NCBI RefSeq assembly: GCF_013450155.1
Contig: NZ_JACCKD010000006.1
Location: forward strand, 248,001-312,000
Length of the DNA: 64,000 nt
From: Haloechinothrix aidingensis
GTDB taxonomy: Bacteria; Actinomycetota; Actinomycetes; Mycobacteriales; Pseudonocardiaceae
Direction of reading: 5' to 3'
The notes under the pieces are model-generated. The model was given only the letters and a program-made list of their open reading frames with translations. It was not told the DNA's origin and ran no database searches. The translations under genes and the position numbers were made by a program. Of this stretch, positions 9,209 through 18,237 are shown in pieces; position 1 is the stretch's first letter, and every line of letters starts with the position of its first letter.

Positions 9209-9265
9209 CTCAATGATCTTGGCGGATCCGCCAACTGTCCGCCAAGATCATTGAGAATCCGCCAA
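9209..9265. repeat. Nested perfect inverted repeats with three TCCGCCAA units
   Basis: CTCAATGATCTTGGCGGA (9209-9226) is exactly complementary to 9238-9255, giving an 18-bp stem with an 11-nt loop. Within it TTGGCGGATCCGCCAA (9219-9234) is itself a 16-bp palindrome. The octamer TCCGCCAA recurs at 9227, 9238 and 9258. No T-run follows, so a simple terminator is not obvious. It may be a transposon-end or protein-binding array associated with the TnsA-like relic. Confidence 0.7.
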
Positions 9266-9289
9266 GGAAGCTGAGACCCTACAGAACCT

Positions 9290-9329
9290 ACTCGTCTGCC
9301 TGCTCACCTTCCCACTCGTCTGCCTGCTC
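9290..9329. repeat. Two-copy 24-bp tandem repeat
   Basis: ACTCGTCTGCCTGCTC occurs at 9290-9305 and again at 9314-9329, as part of a 24-bp period with minor differences. No function is apparent. Confidence 0.6.
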
Positions 9330-9848
9330 GTCTTCCTGTTAAGCCGGAAGCCCCTCGGCTACGCGTTGTCGCAGGTCAGCGCGCCCCTAGCCGTTCCTGA
9401 GTGCACCAAGCCTCGGTACCCCACGGGAACCGGTTGACGACTGCGGGGAAGGGAAAGGGGCAACCGAAGCCGACGGAGAACAGGGATGTCGTGTGAAGGG
9501 GCGCGCGAGTTCACTGCTAATCTTACTTTTTTCACATCATCGTGCCTCTCAAAAGAGCTTCCCTGGCTCCTCCTAAAAGACCTACACGTGGAATCAGTTC
9601 AGCTTCCGCAGCATCTGTTTAATGTGAACATCTGCACTGGGCAGACTCACGCGAAAGTAGTTAAGTGTCACCAAAGAAAAGCACTAGAAAACCAGGATAG
9701 ATGTTGTGTGGCCTGGGGCGCCGGCGTTAGGATAGAGCCATCGGAATACAGGGAAGAGAATCCGGGACGTTCCGAGTAGAAGGAAATATTGCGGGTAGGG
9801 ATTGGCACCCCGTTATTCCCGCAGTCACAAACTCCGAAAGGTATTCTC
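9330..9848. other. Non-coding, relatively AT-rich region upstream of the housekeeping block
   Basis: No convincing gene; the open frame 9486-9779 has poor codon bias and no ribosome site. A candidate promoter, TTGTGT (9704-9709) and TAGGAT (9728-9733) with an 18-bp spacer, would produce a ~110-nt leader for the gene at 9849. The drop in GC suggests a boundary between modules of different origin. Confidence 0.4.
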
Positions 9849-10451
9849 ATGACTAGTGTGTCTGTTGAAGCGTGGTCGCACGGTGACGGTTATCTGATCG
9901 TGGACACGCAGGAGTGGATCGACGATCGTGGCGAGTACGCCGCCGACCTCACCGAGGATTTGCGCGCGTGGATGGACGAGAACGGGCATGATCACCCGTA
10001 TGATGCGGTAATCGTTGCGTGGATCTCTGCGCGCACGGGTGAGCCTCCCGTCGGTTTGCACGGTGATGGGGAGGTGTGGTCGCACAACCTGCTCTCGTCG
10101 GCCGACCACCTGATTGATGATCTCGGTTTCGTGGTGCTGTCGTCGGCCGAGCACGGCGATTTGATGATCATCGTGAGCGATCATCTCGGCTTGTACGTCG
10201 CGCCGACCGTGTACCGCTCCACCGTGACCGAGCTGGAGGACTGGGCCGACTACTCGAACGCTACGGGCGAATGTGCGCACGGGCACCGGTGGACCACGGA
10301 CGACACGGTCACGCTGCACGCGTGGGACGGCTCCGACATGACCGTCTACCGGGTGCCTGACCAGGTCCGCGTGCCGTTCGGCGACCGTGACCGCGCCTAT
10401 GTGGCCTGCCCGACCTGTGGCAAGGCCGTGCGGTTCACCTGCCGCTTCTAA
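9849..10451 (+). CDS. Hypothetical protein with C-terminal zinc ribbon
   Basis: 200 residues; ATG preceded by GAAAGG. The N-terminal part is acidic and globular. The C-terminal part has paired cysteines, 'CAHGHRW' near 142 and 'CPTCGKAVRFTC' near 190, forming a plausible zinc ribbon. I do not recognise the family. It heads a run of small element proteins (10548, 12763, 13401) that share acidic composition and surround the sliding clamp gene, so a role in element replication or regulation is possible but unproven. Confidence 0.6.
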   Translation: MTSVSVEAWSHGDGYLIVDTQEWIDDRGEYAADLTEDLRAWMDENGHDHPYDAVIVAWISARTGEPPVGLHGDGEVWSHNLLSSADHLIDDLGFVVLSSAEHGDLMIIVSDHLGLYVAPTVYRSTVTELEDWADYSNATGECAHGHRWTTDDTVTLHAWDGSDMTVYRVPDQVRVPFGDRDRAYVACPTCGKAVRFTCRF

Positions 10452-10547
10452 CCTCCCGCGCGGCCGGCCGCGCCGTGCTGCCGCGTGCTGCGGCCGGCCG
10501 CCTCCCTGTCTCTGTTCTCGTTCCTGATCTGGCATGTGAGGTGTGTT

Positions 10548-11039
10548 GTGTTCGTGCTATCCGCCAACGGCGAGATGATCTCCACCGACTTCGACAACGA
10601 CTCGTCGGTGATCACGGAGAACGCCGACGACACCGAATGGCGGTGCGAGGCGTGCGGTGAGTCCCTGTCTGAGGAATCGGACGGCTACGCCGACGAATCG
10701 GGGTCGCTGATCTGCGATGCCTACGACCCGTACGACGATCCCGGGATTGACGACGTCGAGGCCGCTCCGGACTTCCGCGAGGGTCCGCACCGTCCGCACC
10801 GGGTCCCGCTGTCGTGGGCCAACAGCGCCGCCATCCACGCCGACCCCGATGAGGACTCGATCACGGTCACGATCAGCGTCGGCGACCCGCGCGGCGCGTT
10901 CGCCGTCACCGTGCGCCGCATTCCGGACGACGCCGAGACCAACGGCGGCCGGTTGATCATGCACACCCCGTATCCGGGTGAGCCCATGCCACACGCCGCC
11001 CTGACCACCGCCCACACCGGCACCTACTGGGTCGACTGA
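10548..11039 (+). CDS. Hypothetical acidic protein with CxxC motif
   Basis: 163 residues from GTG 10548, chosen because GTGAGGTG lies just upstream and the longer frame begins in low-quality sequence. 'WRCEACGESL' near residue 32 supplies one CxxC pair with a further Cys (SLICDAYD), so a zinc or redox site is possible. The rest is very rich in Asp/Glu. Family unknown. It lies between the zinc-ribbon protein and the sliding clamp. Confidence 0.55.
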   Translation: MFVLSANGEMISTDFDNDSSVITENADDTEWRCEACGESLSEESDGYADESGSLICDAYDPYDDPGIDDVEAAPDFREGPHRPHRVPLSWANSAAIHADPDEDSITVTISVGDPRGAFAVTVRRIPDDAETNGGRLIMHTPYPGEPMPHAALTTAHTGTYWVD

Positions 11040-11128
11040 CCCCACGACGGGGGCGTTCGCAAGCGAGCCGGGCGTCCCCGTCCACTCCTGGGTTTCCGGT
11101 TCCCGCAACGCCTTTGGAGGTACCCACG

Positions 11129-12364
11129 ATGACCACCGCCACCGACACCACCACGCCCACCGTCACCCCATCGACCCCGGAACTGGAGGTTCACACCGAC
11201 CGGGCCACACTCGCAGGCGCCTTGACCACGGTCGGCGTGGGACTGGCGCGCCGGCCCGGCGTGCCCACGTTGGGCGGCGTCCTGTTGGACGGGCGCGACG
11301 GAGACTTGACCCTGACCGCTACCGACCTGGAAACCGTCGCCACGGTGCGCGTGCCCGATGCCGTGCGCACATCGGGCCGGCTGCTGATCGATCACACCGA
11401 AGCAACCAAGCTACTGGCCGCGCTGGTCAAGGGCGAGCGCAAGCGCGATGCCGACGCCGCGCCGGTCACCGTGCGCACCACCGATGACGGTACGGCCGTA
11501 CTCGACGTGGGCGGCTACACCATGCCCGTGACCACCTACCGTGCGGCGGAGTTCCCGACGCTGCCGGAAGCTCCGCCCGCCGTGGCCGAGATCGACCGCG
11601 AGCGGTTCACCACCGACGCGCGGCGCGTCCTGGTCGCCACGGGCGACGACGACACGGTGCCGATGGTCATGGGCATGCAGATGCGGATCACGCCCGGCAC
11701 GCTCACGCTCGCCGGCACCGATCGGTACCGGCTGGCCGTTGCCACCCTCGCCGCGACCACGGCCGCCACCGAGGAACGCGCGGTGCTGTTCCCCGCCCGG
11801 AAGCTCTCGGCCGCACTCAAACACTGTGCCGCCGACCGGGTCCGGCTCGGGCAGGACGCGGCCGGCGAGTGGGTGTCGCTGACCTGCGGGACGCTGACCG
11901 TGATCACGCGCCCGATAGACACGCAGTTCCCCACCGTCGAGGAGCTGGTCCCACACGCGGCCGTCACGGCACGGGCCGACCGCGAGGCGCTCACCCACGC
12001 GACGGCACGCGCCGCCGCCGCGCTGGAGGCCAAGAAACACACCGCCCGAGCCAGCCACGGACAGCCCACGGCGGCACAGGTCGCGCTCACCGTCGATCCC
12101 GCCGGATCAGTCTCCCTCGCGCCCGTCGTACGCGAGCACGCCGACGCGGTGACCGCACCCGCGCATCCTGCCGAGGTGGATGGTCTCAGCGAACCCGTGC
12201 GCGTGCTATTCACCGCGTCCTACCTACGCGACGCGTTGAACACCCTCGACGGCGACACCGTGACCGTCCAACTCGCCAGCCCCACACGGCCCGTGCTGCT
12301 CACCGGCACCGACCCGGACACCTACCGGCACCTACTCATGCCCGTCCGCCCACCACGGTCCTGA
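11129..12364 (+). CDS. DNA polymerase III beta-clamp homologue (DnaN-like)
   Basis: 411 residues; ATG 11129 has GGAGG 8 nt upstream. Three clamp-like domains can be followed: 'VPTLGGVLLDGRDGDLTLTA' in domain 1, 'LAGTDRYRLAVATL' in domain 2 (family pattern TDxYRL), and the C-terminal 'YRHLLMPVR' that closes beta clamps. The sliding clamp encircles DNA and tethers polymerase. Chromosomal dnaN sits in the oriC region, so this copy on a mobile element is an accessory paralogue, possibly loading element-specific replication or repair proteins. Length is slightly above the usual ~375-400 residues because of an N-terminal Thr/Pro-rich extension. Confidence 0.88.
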   Translation: MTTATDTTTPTVTPSTPELEVHTDRATLAGALTTVGVGLARRPGVPTLGGVLLDGRDGDLTLTATDLETVATVRVPDAVRTSGRLLIDHTEATKLLAALVKGERKRDADAAPVTVRTTDDGTAVLDVGGYTMPVTTYRAAEFPTLPEAPPAVAEIDRERFTTDARRVLVATGDDDTVPMVMGMQMRITPGTLTLAGTDRYRLAVATLAATTAATEERAVLFPARKLSAALKHCAADRVRLGQDAAGEWVSLTCGTLTVITRPIDTQFPTVEELVPHAAVTARADREALTHATARAAAALEAKKHTARASHGQPTAAQVALTVDPAGSVSLAPVVREHADAVTAPAHPAEVDGLSEPVRVLFTASYLRDALNTLDGDTVTVQLASPTRPVLLTGTDPDTYRHLLMPVRPPRS

Positions 12365-12483
12365 CCCGTGGTGGTCCCGGCAGCGCGCTTCGCCACTCCC
12401 GGGACCACCACTGAGGTGACCACGACTACTCGCACGATAACCGCACAGCGCGAACGGCACGGGATGCTCATGGGTTCGGTGAG

Positions 12484-12590
12484 CTACCCTGGCCATGCCT
12501 CCCGGTAGGGATGGCAGCCCTTTCGAGGGTTTGTGACAGGCCGGCGGACCGTGCCAACACCCCTTCGGGGTGGGTCCGTCGGCCCTCTTA
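12484..12590 (+). ncRNA. Candidate structured leader RNA (three consecutive hairpins)
   Basis: Three stems follow each other: CCAT-g-CCT / AGG-g-ATGG (12492-12513); CCCT-TTCG-AGGG (about 12518-12529); and a 12-bp stem of 12539-12550 with 12573-12584 (GGCCGGCGGACC against GGTCCGTCGGCC, one G-U), whose loop contains a CACCCC-TTCG-GGGTGG hairpin. Two UUCG tetraloops are strong structural indicators. It lies ~170 nt before the ATG at 12763 and 120 nt after the clamp gene, so it may be a terminator/attenuator or a regulatory leader. I cannot match it to a known RNA family. Confidence 0.5.
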
Positions 12591-12762
12591 CTGCCCGGGC
12601 TCCCGTGCCGCTCGCGTCGCCACCGCGACCATGCCGGGTTCGACGTCACATCGGACCCTCACGCCACTGCGCACAAACACCCCGACCGGCCTGTCCAGGT
12701 CTCTGGTCGCATCCCTCCTTCTCTTCCCCTGCCTTGTCGTCCTGTCCGTTGGGAGGCCTCTG

Positions 12763-13350
12763 ATGAAAACCCGTTGCGAGCGCCCGTACCACAGCATGAT
12801 CGCCACCGCCGGAACGGTGCGCCGACTGCCCGAAGAAGCCACCGAGTGGCATGTCCGCCGACTGGCCACCGAACTGGCCCGTGCGGTCTTCGACCTCGAT
12901 GCCCGCATGCGCGCCGGACTGGCCCCACCCCGCGCCTGGCAACACGCCGCGCCCACTGAGCAAACACACGCAGCGAGCAAATCGCAGGACACCGAATACC
13001 CGGAGGGCACGATTGCTGACAACACTGAACTCGACGACACCCCCGACCGTCCCGTCTTCTACTGGTTGCCTGCCGCCGACCTCGACGAGGGCATGAGTAC
13101 CGACGACGGGCAGGACATCGTCTCCGTCAGCGTCGCGGACGACTGGGTGTTCGTCGACGTGTACACACCCCGCTCGGACGATCCCGAGCAGGACGCGCAA
13201 AACCGCGACGAGACCGAATGCCGCATGTACCGGCCCGACGAACTCGTCGGCATGGCCACTTTCCCCGACACCGCCATCGACGGCTCATCGGCCGACCACG
13301 CCTGCCCGCATCCCCACGCGGACCCCCGCACCGATGACGCCCCCAGGTAA
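12763..13350 (+). CDS. Hypothetical protein, element-conserved type
   Basis: 195 residues from ATG 12763, selected because GGGAGG precedes it; the open frame extends upstream through the structured leader. The first ~50 residues are helical ('EATEWHVRRLATELARAVF'), followed by a Thr/Asp-rich linker and an acidic C-terminal part containing 'ADDWVFVDVYTPRSDD'. No recognisable domain. Acidic bias is shared with the genes at 9849, 10548 and 13401. Confidence 0.55.
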   Translation: MKTRCERPYHSMIATAGTVRRLPEEATEWHVRRLATELARAVFDLDARMRAGLAPPRAWQHAAPTEQTHAASKSQDTEYPEGTIADNTELDDTPDRPVFYWLPAADLDEGMSTDDGQDIVSVSVADDWVFVDVYTPRSDDPEQDAQNRDETECRMYRPDELVGMATFPDTAIDGSSADHACPHPHADPRTDDAPR

Positions 13351-13400
13351 ACGGACCAACGACGACGCGCACAGACTCACGCAGAAAGGAACGGCCCGCC

Positions 13401-14168
13401 ATGACCACCGACACGACGCACGCGCACACGGTGTTCGCCCTCGGCCGCGGCGACCAGGCCGAACTACTCGGAGCGTTCGCCGGCTACCTCACCCCGAACG
13501 ACCTGGTGCGCCTGCCCATCGGACGACAAGTACTCGCCTCCACCACGGCGACCGACGTGCGCGACCACTTCGCGCGTTTCGCCCTCGCCTGGGACGTGGC
13601 TGGACTCGACACCTTCATCCGGGCCTGCGCGGACCCTCACATCCCCGACGCCGCACCCTGCCATGCGGACCAGGTTGCCGACACACGCCGCCGCGATGTC
13701 TACGCCTTCGATGACGGCCAGTGGTACCACTGGAGCACCGCAGGCCACCCGCAGTGGCATCACCTCACCCTCGCTGCCAACAGCACCGTTATCGAGCACC
13801 CCGTCGCGCGTAGCTACGGCACGGACTACGTCCACACCCGAAGCCTGGACCTTCCTCACCTCGCCGCTTGGATCATGGGCGCGGCCACGGAACGCCTCGC
13901 CCGCTCAGACGTGCAGCTGTCCGCCCGCGTGCACACCGAGCCCACCGAGGACGGAACGACAATTCATCTAATCGTCCACAACGCACACGGTGGCGACCTC
14001 GACTGGGTATCGACGGAATTGCAGTCGATCGCGCGAGCCTGCAACTGGACGAATCCGTGCGATCCGGGAGACCGACGCTTCGGCTGGTGCGCACCGTGCA
14101 CCGACGGCCCGATCGCCACACTCCCGGGAGAGATCGTGATCGTGCCCGCTGATCTGCCCGACGAATGA
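13401..14168 (+). CDS. Hypothetical protein
   Basis: 255 residues; ATG preceded by AGAAAGGAA. It is rich in His and Trp ('QWYHWSTAGHPQWHHL' near 112) and has a C-terminal Cys group ('CNWTNPC', 'WCAPC') that could bind metal. No family is recognised. It follows the 12763 gene by 50 bp in the same direction and is probably co-transcribed with it. No promoter evidence was seen between them. Confidence 0.55.
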   Translation: MTTDTTHAHTVFALGRGDQAELLGAFAGYLTPNDLVRLPIGRQVLASTTATDVRDHFARFALAWDVAGLDTFIRACADPHIPDAAPCHADQVADTRRRDVYAFDDGQWYHWSTAGHPQWHHLTLAANSTVIEHPVARSYGTDYVHTRSLDLPHLAAWIMGAATERLARSDVQLSARVHTEPTEDGTTIHLIVHNAHGGDLDWVSTELQSIARACNWTNPCDPGDRRFGWCAPCTDGPIATLPGEIVIVPADLPDE

Positions 14169-14352
14169 CCTCATGCCGACATTTCACCGTGACCGTCGTA
14201 TCTGAACGATCGTAGTTCTGAATTCCGTTCGTTCCACTCACACCTATTCCGTGGTCGGGCACACGTGTGTCCGACGACGAAGCGTCCGGTGTCACGGCCG
14301 ATTCGGCCTGGAAGCCCCGGGACGCCATCACAACATCAAGGAGGGCTGACCC

Positions 14353-15249
14353 GTGAACCGATCCATGAAGCAACGACACGCCCACCGCGATCTCGGCCAA
14401 CACGCCATCGCCATCGCCCAGGCCGTTGACACGGCCTGGAACAAATCCAACCACTCCGGTCGCCGCGACGTGGCCTTGTCCGTGGTGGCCGCGTTGTCGC
14501 TGGTCACCCAGCGCGACCCACACGGTCCGGACCCCGCCGAACAACTGCGCGCACAGGACGCGCACACCTTCACCGGCACGCTCCAGGAGATCTACACTGC
14601 CCTGGTCAACAGCCGACCCGACTTGACCCACTTGGTCTATCCGCTCATGGCCTGGGTGTTCGACGAACCAGAGTCCGCCATGCAGCAGGCCGCCAAACAC
14701 GTCGCCGACGCCGCTCTACGCGAAGGCCAGCTCAGCCTGACCGGCACCGAAGACCGCTACGACACCGACCTGCTGGGCATCGTGCTCACCCTGCTGAAAT
14801 CGGACAGCGCCACCGGCGCGAACGCCCAGATCTACACACCCACCGTGGTCGCAGACATGATGGCGCGCATAACCACACCCCATAACGGGGACACCGTCCA
14901 GGACCCCGCCGTCGGCACCGGTGGACTGTTCCGCGCCACCGCCGAAGCCATGCGCCAGAAAGGCCGCGACCCCTCCACCGTCACCTGGTACGGCGCCGAC
15001 ATCGACGACCTCGCAATTGCCGCCTGCGCGATCAACAGCCTGCTGTGGGGACTCGGCCCCCGCATCCTGCTGTGCGTAGCCGATACCCTCGCCGACGGCG
15101 ACTGGGCATACCGAGCCGAAGCCCAACGCACCGAGATCCTGCAGCTGTCGGAGACCATCCAACGCCACAAGCAGATGATCCACGCTGTGCGCACCGCCCG
15201 GAGTTTCACCGAGACAGTCATTGACCGTGACCAGCCGCGTGATCAATAG
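14353..15249 (+). CDS. N-6 DNA methylase-like protein lacking the catalytic motif IV
   Basis: 298 residues; GTG 14353 follows AAGGAGGGC. A helical N-terminal region resembles HsdM N-terminal domains. 'AQIYTPTVVADMMARI' and motif I 'DPAVGTGG' (SAM binding, about residues 184-191) are followed by the acidic 'GADIDD' and 'CVADTLADGDW'. In HsdM-type enzymes an NPPF/NPPY motif should come next; here the chain runs into a polar helix ('EILQLSETIQRHKQM') and ends. It can therefore probably bind SAM or DNA but not methylate. It precedes the helicase-nuclease gene by about 90 bp in the same direction, suggesting a joint function. Alternatively it is an element maintenance protein unrelated to the helicase. 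Confidence 0.75.
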   Translation: MNRSMKQRHAHRDLGQHAIAIAQAVDTAWNKSNHSGRRDVALSVVAALSLVTQRDPHGPDPAEQLRAQDAHTFTGTLQEIYTALVNSRPDLTHLVYPLMAWVFDEPESAMQQAAKHVADAALREGQLSLTGTEDRYDTDLLGIVLTLLKSDSATGANAQIYTPTVVADMMARITTPHNGDTVQDPAVGTGGLFRATAEAMRQKGRDPSTVTWYGADIDDLAIAACAINSLLWGLGPRILLCVADTLADGDWAYRAEAQRTEILQLSETIQRHKQMIHAVRTARSFTETVIDRDQPRDQ

Positions 15250-15338
15250 TATGCTGTCTACCGGCTTTGTGCTCGGGCTTCTCGGGCCTGGACGAGCATG
15301 GAGTGCCAGCGATCCAAGAAACTCGCAGTGTAGGGGAG

Positions 15339-17930
15339 ATGGTGGCGCACGCGCCGGTACCGGACTTCGCCGACCGCCTCGCCGCATTCGAGTCGGCGAG
15401 GTTCACCGAGCTACGGCAGGGGCAGGATCAGGTCCTCGCTACATACGCTGAGAAGCATCTCGACACCGACGACTTGGCCATCGAGATGCCGACAGGTGAG
15501 GGCAAGACCCTGCTAGCCTTGTTGATCGCCGATTATGCTCTGGACCGTGGCTGGTCGGTGGCCTATCTAACCGGAACGCGCCAGCTCGCTGACCGGGTCG
15601 TGGAGGAGGCGGAGGCTCTGGGGCTGGACGTTGTGCGCTTCGCGGCCAAGGATTACGGTGGCGCCAAACTCGATGACTACCACCGGGCGCACGTCGTCGC
15701 AGTGATGAATTACTGGGTCTACTTCAATAGCAGGCCCATTCCCAATCCAGCCGATCTCGTTATCTTTGACGACGTCCACCTTGCTGAGCAGCCCCTGAGT
15801 GGGCTGCAGACCTTACGCATCCCCGACAAGCAGGGTCCGGCCCGCGAGCTCTACCGCACAATCTGCCAGCTCGTGACTGCGCATACCGACGCCTATCCTG
15901 GCTTGTACGCGATGCTGGAGGGCACGGCGCAGGCAGGTGACCCGCCACAGCTGCTCTCGTTTCGGGATTGGGCTGCGATCGCGAATCCGATTCGCGACGC
16001 TATCGAGGCATCGGCCTTCGTCGACGAGGATGAGATCAAGTATGTCTGGCCCACCGTCCGCGAGCACCTCACCCGTTGTGGAGTGCTGATCGGGCCCTCC
16101 GGCATCGAAATCCGCCCCTATCACCCGCCAACAGCCCTCAACTCTTGGTACAGCCAGGCCAAGCAGCGGATCTATCTCTCCGCCACGCTCGGTACGATGG
16201 ACGACCTGCAGCGTCGCATCGGCGGTGGCCCCGTTACGCAGTTGACGACCCAGCAGTCGCTTCCCCCGGGCGAGACTGGCGAGCGGCGGCTGGTGCTCAA
16301 TCCCAGCAGTGAACAGCCCTTCGATCCCACAGTGCTCGGCTGGACGCTTCGTCAAGCCCAGGCTGCCGGAGGGCGAGCCGCCTGGTTGTGCGCCAGTCAT
16401 GCCGAAGCCGACGCGCTACAGGCCAAACTTGTGGAGTCCGGTGAGGTGGTCTATCGGTTCCGGGCCGGCGATGACTCGACAGTCGACGCCTGGAGTCGGG
16501 CAGCGAACGGGCACCTGGTCACGGCAGGCCGCTACGACGGACTCGACCTTGCCGGCGATGTGTGCAAGCTGGTCGTCATCACGACAGTCCCGCAAGCCAG
16601 TAGCGAGTTCGAGCGGTTCGTCGTCGCTTACCTCGGCGATGCCAGCTTCATGCGTCATCGCGTCGGTCAGCGGATCACCCAGGCACTGGGTCGCGCGAAC
16701 CGCGAAGCCAGCGATCGCACCCTCTACCTCGGCCTGGACCCCAGCTTCGCGCAGATACTTGCCGACCCGGCGGTCCGCAATTCGATCCCCGAAGGTCTCG
16801 ACCCGACCATCCGCGCTGCCCTGGAACTGTACGACGAAGGCTGGGAAGCCACCGAGCGCGAGTGCACCGCGTTCTGGCAACGTAATGAGACTCCTGCGGC
16901 TTCACCGAGCGAACAGCAGTCACCGCGACGCAAGCCCCGCCCCGGCCGCGGTGCCAGCGAAGCTAGCGAAGCTGGCGAGGCCGCCAGCGCCCGATCCGAG
17001 GTATCAGCGGCGACCGATCTCTGGCTTGCCGATTACCGACGAGCCGCAGAGAACGCCCGTAACGCCGCATCCCAGCTCGCCGGAGCCGGAGAGACCGAAC
17101 ACGCGGCGTTCTGGCACTACGTCGAGGCCCACGCACACTTCGATCGGGGTCGGCCGGAGGACCTGGCGGCCGCACGCAAGGCTCTGCAAGTCGCCACAAA
17201 GGACGGCCCGCGCACCACCTGGTTCCGTCAACTGGAACGCACCATAGCCAGCCTCGAAGGCTATGAACCCGCCGCAGACGATTGTGACCGGTTATTCCTC
17301 GCGTGGGACGAGTGGTGCCGTGAAGCCGGCCTCCGACTCGACCGCGTTCTCTCCCGTGGCCGCACGCAGTTGACTGGTAGCCACGACCAGCAGTGCGAAG
17401 GACTTGAAATGCTCGCTCGCCTCGTTGCTGCCCATGGCAAGCGTGCACCCAAGGGTGAACAGAGCGCCACGGACTGCCGCTGGTTCTGGTCTACAGCTCG
17501 GCGTGCCGAGCGCCGCGTGTGGGAAGTCAAGACCGTACCGAATGGTGATCCCAAACCACTCTGTCGCGACGATGTGAATCAGCTGCTCGGACAGGTCGAG
17601 GTTGAGAGAAAGCGCTCGCCGAATGCCCGCGTCTACGGCTGCTTGCTCACCCCAGCAACCGTTGTTGAGAACGATGCCGCCGAAGCAGCCCATGACAAGA
17701 TCGTCCTAATCAACCACGATGCAGCCGTTCGGCTCTATGATTTACTAGCCGACCGACTTCGGAGGTATTGCGTGCTGTGCGGCGACGACGGCGCCGAAGC
17801 TCGGGGGGATGCGCGCACCAAAATCGAAGCTTTGCTACCTCAGGATGCGTGGCTCGGCACGTTGCTGTCCCCAAGCCATGGCAAGCTCATCACCGCCAAT
17901 GGCATAGAGACTATCTTCCCCTCGGCCTGA
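15339..17930 (+). CDS. SF2 helicase fused to a C-terminal restriction-like nuclease domain; candidate defence protein
   Basis: 863 residues from ATG 15339; GGGGAG lies immediately upstream, so GTG 15342 or the TTG at 15267 are alternatives. Q-motif-like 'RQGQDQV' (26-32), Walker A 'PTGEGKT' (51-57), motif II 'DDVH' (144-147), 'YLSATLG' motif III and motif VI 'QALGRANR' (near 447) define a DinG/XPD-like or DEAH superfamily 2 helicase. After a low-complexity Glu/Ser/Ala linker (about 520-545) comes a helical region, then near 725-760 'VWEVKTV' and 'QLLGQVEVE', a pattern like the E-x-K and downstream Gln of PD-(D/E)XK nucleases, then 'CVLCG'. Fusion of a helicase and nuclease next to a methylase-like protein suggests DNA restriction or phage defence. 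The nuclease call is a motif inference. Confidence 0.75.
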   Translation: MVAHAPVPDFADRLAAFESARFTELRQGQDQVLATYAEKHLDTDDLAIEMPTGEGKTLLALLIADYALDRGWSVAYLTGTRQLADRVVEEAEALGLDVVRFAAKDYGGAKLDDYHRAHVVAVMNYWVYFNSRPIPNPADLVIFDDVHLAEQPLSGLQTLRIPDKQGPARELYRTICQLVTAHTDAYPGLYAMLEGTAQAGDPPQLLSFRDWAAIANPIRDAIEASAFVDEDEIKYVWPTVREHLTRCGVLIGPSGIEIRPYHPPTALNSWYSQAKQRIYLSATLGTMDDLQRRIGGGPVTQLTTQQSLPPGETGERRLVLNPSSEQPFDPTVLGWTLRQAQAAGGRAAWLCASHAEADALQAKLVESGEVVYRFRAGDDSTVDAWSRAANGHLVTAGRYDGLDLAGDVCKLVVITTVPQASSEFERFVVAYLGDASFMRHRVGQRITQALGRANREASDRTLYLGLDPSFAQILADPAVRNSIPEGLDPTIRAALELYDEGWEATERECTAFWQRNETPAASPSEQQSPRRKPRPGRGASEASEAGEAASARSEVSAATDLWLADYRRAAENARNAASQLAGAGETEHAAFWHYVEAHAHFDRGRPEDLAAARKALQVATKDGPRTTWFRQLERTIASLEGYEPAADDCDRLFLAWDEWCREAGLRLDRVLSRGRTQLTGSHDQQCEGLEMLARLVAAHGKRAPKGEQSATDCRWFWSTARRAERRVWEVKTVPNGDPKPLCRDDVNQLLGQVEVERKRSPNARVYGCLLTPATVVENDAAEAAHDKIVLINHDAAVRLYDLLADRLRRYCVLCGDDGAEARGDARTKIEALLPQDAWLGTLLSPSHGKLITANGIETIFPSA

Positions 17931-17939
17931 GCGAGTCCT

Positions 17940-17964
17940 CAGCATCACTCACCCGGTGATGCTG
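17940..17964 (+). terminator. Hairpin terminator after the helicase gene
   Basis: CAGCATCAC (17940-17948) pairs perfectly with GTGATGCTG (17956-17964) around a 7-nt loop, 10 bp after the helicase stop. No long T-run follows, which is usual in high-GC actinobacteria. Confidence 0.6.
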
Positions 17965-18237
17965 ATATGACGGCGGTGCTGAGTAGGTGTCACCTGGGTC
18001 TGGAACGCACTCTCCGATTCACCCGGGCGAACTATCGCACTAACAGCGCCTATCCAGAGCGCTGCAGGAAGCGGGGCATGAAGGTTTGGTTGCCGCCCTG
18101 GCGTTCCAACTCGCGACTCCGGCTCTCGGTTACGTGCGCGGATCTGTCGGCGAGCGATAGTAGGCTTCTCAGTTGCAATGTCTCGGCAGGTCCCAGGAAC
18201 GGCTCCGGGACGTAGCCGTTCGAGAAAGGAGATCGAC
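17965..18237. other. Intergenic region between helicase and small ORF
   Basis: About 270 bp with no credible gene on either strand. It should contain the promoter of the small gene at 18238, but no strong -35/-10 pair is evident. Confidence 0.3.

Noticed and set aside
9486-9779. 97-residue open frame on the plus strand
   Set aside because: No ribosome site, poor codon bias, and a candidate promoter for the next gene lies inside it.
12511-12762. N-terminal extension of the 12763 gene
   Set aside because: It runs through the structured RNA hairpins; ATG 12763 has a good ribosome site.
14353-15249. Active Type I HsdM methylase
   Set aside because: The NPPF/NPPY motif and the rest of the catalytic domain are missing, and no HsdS gene is present.
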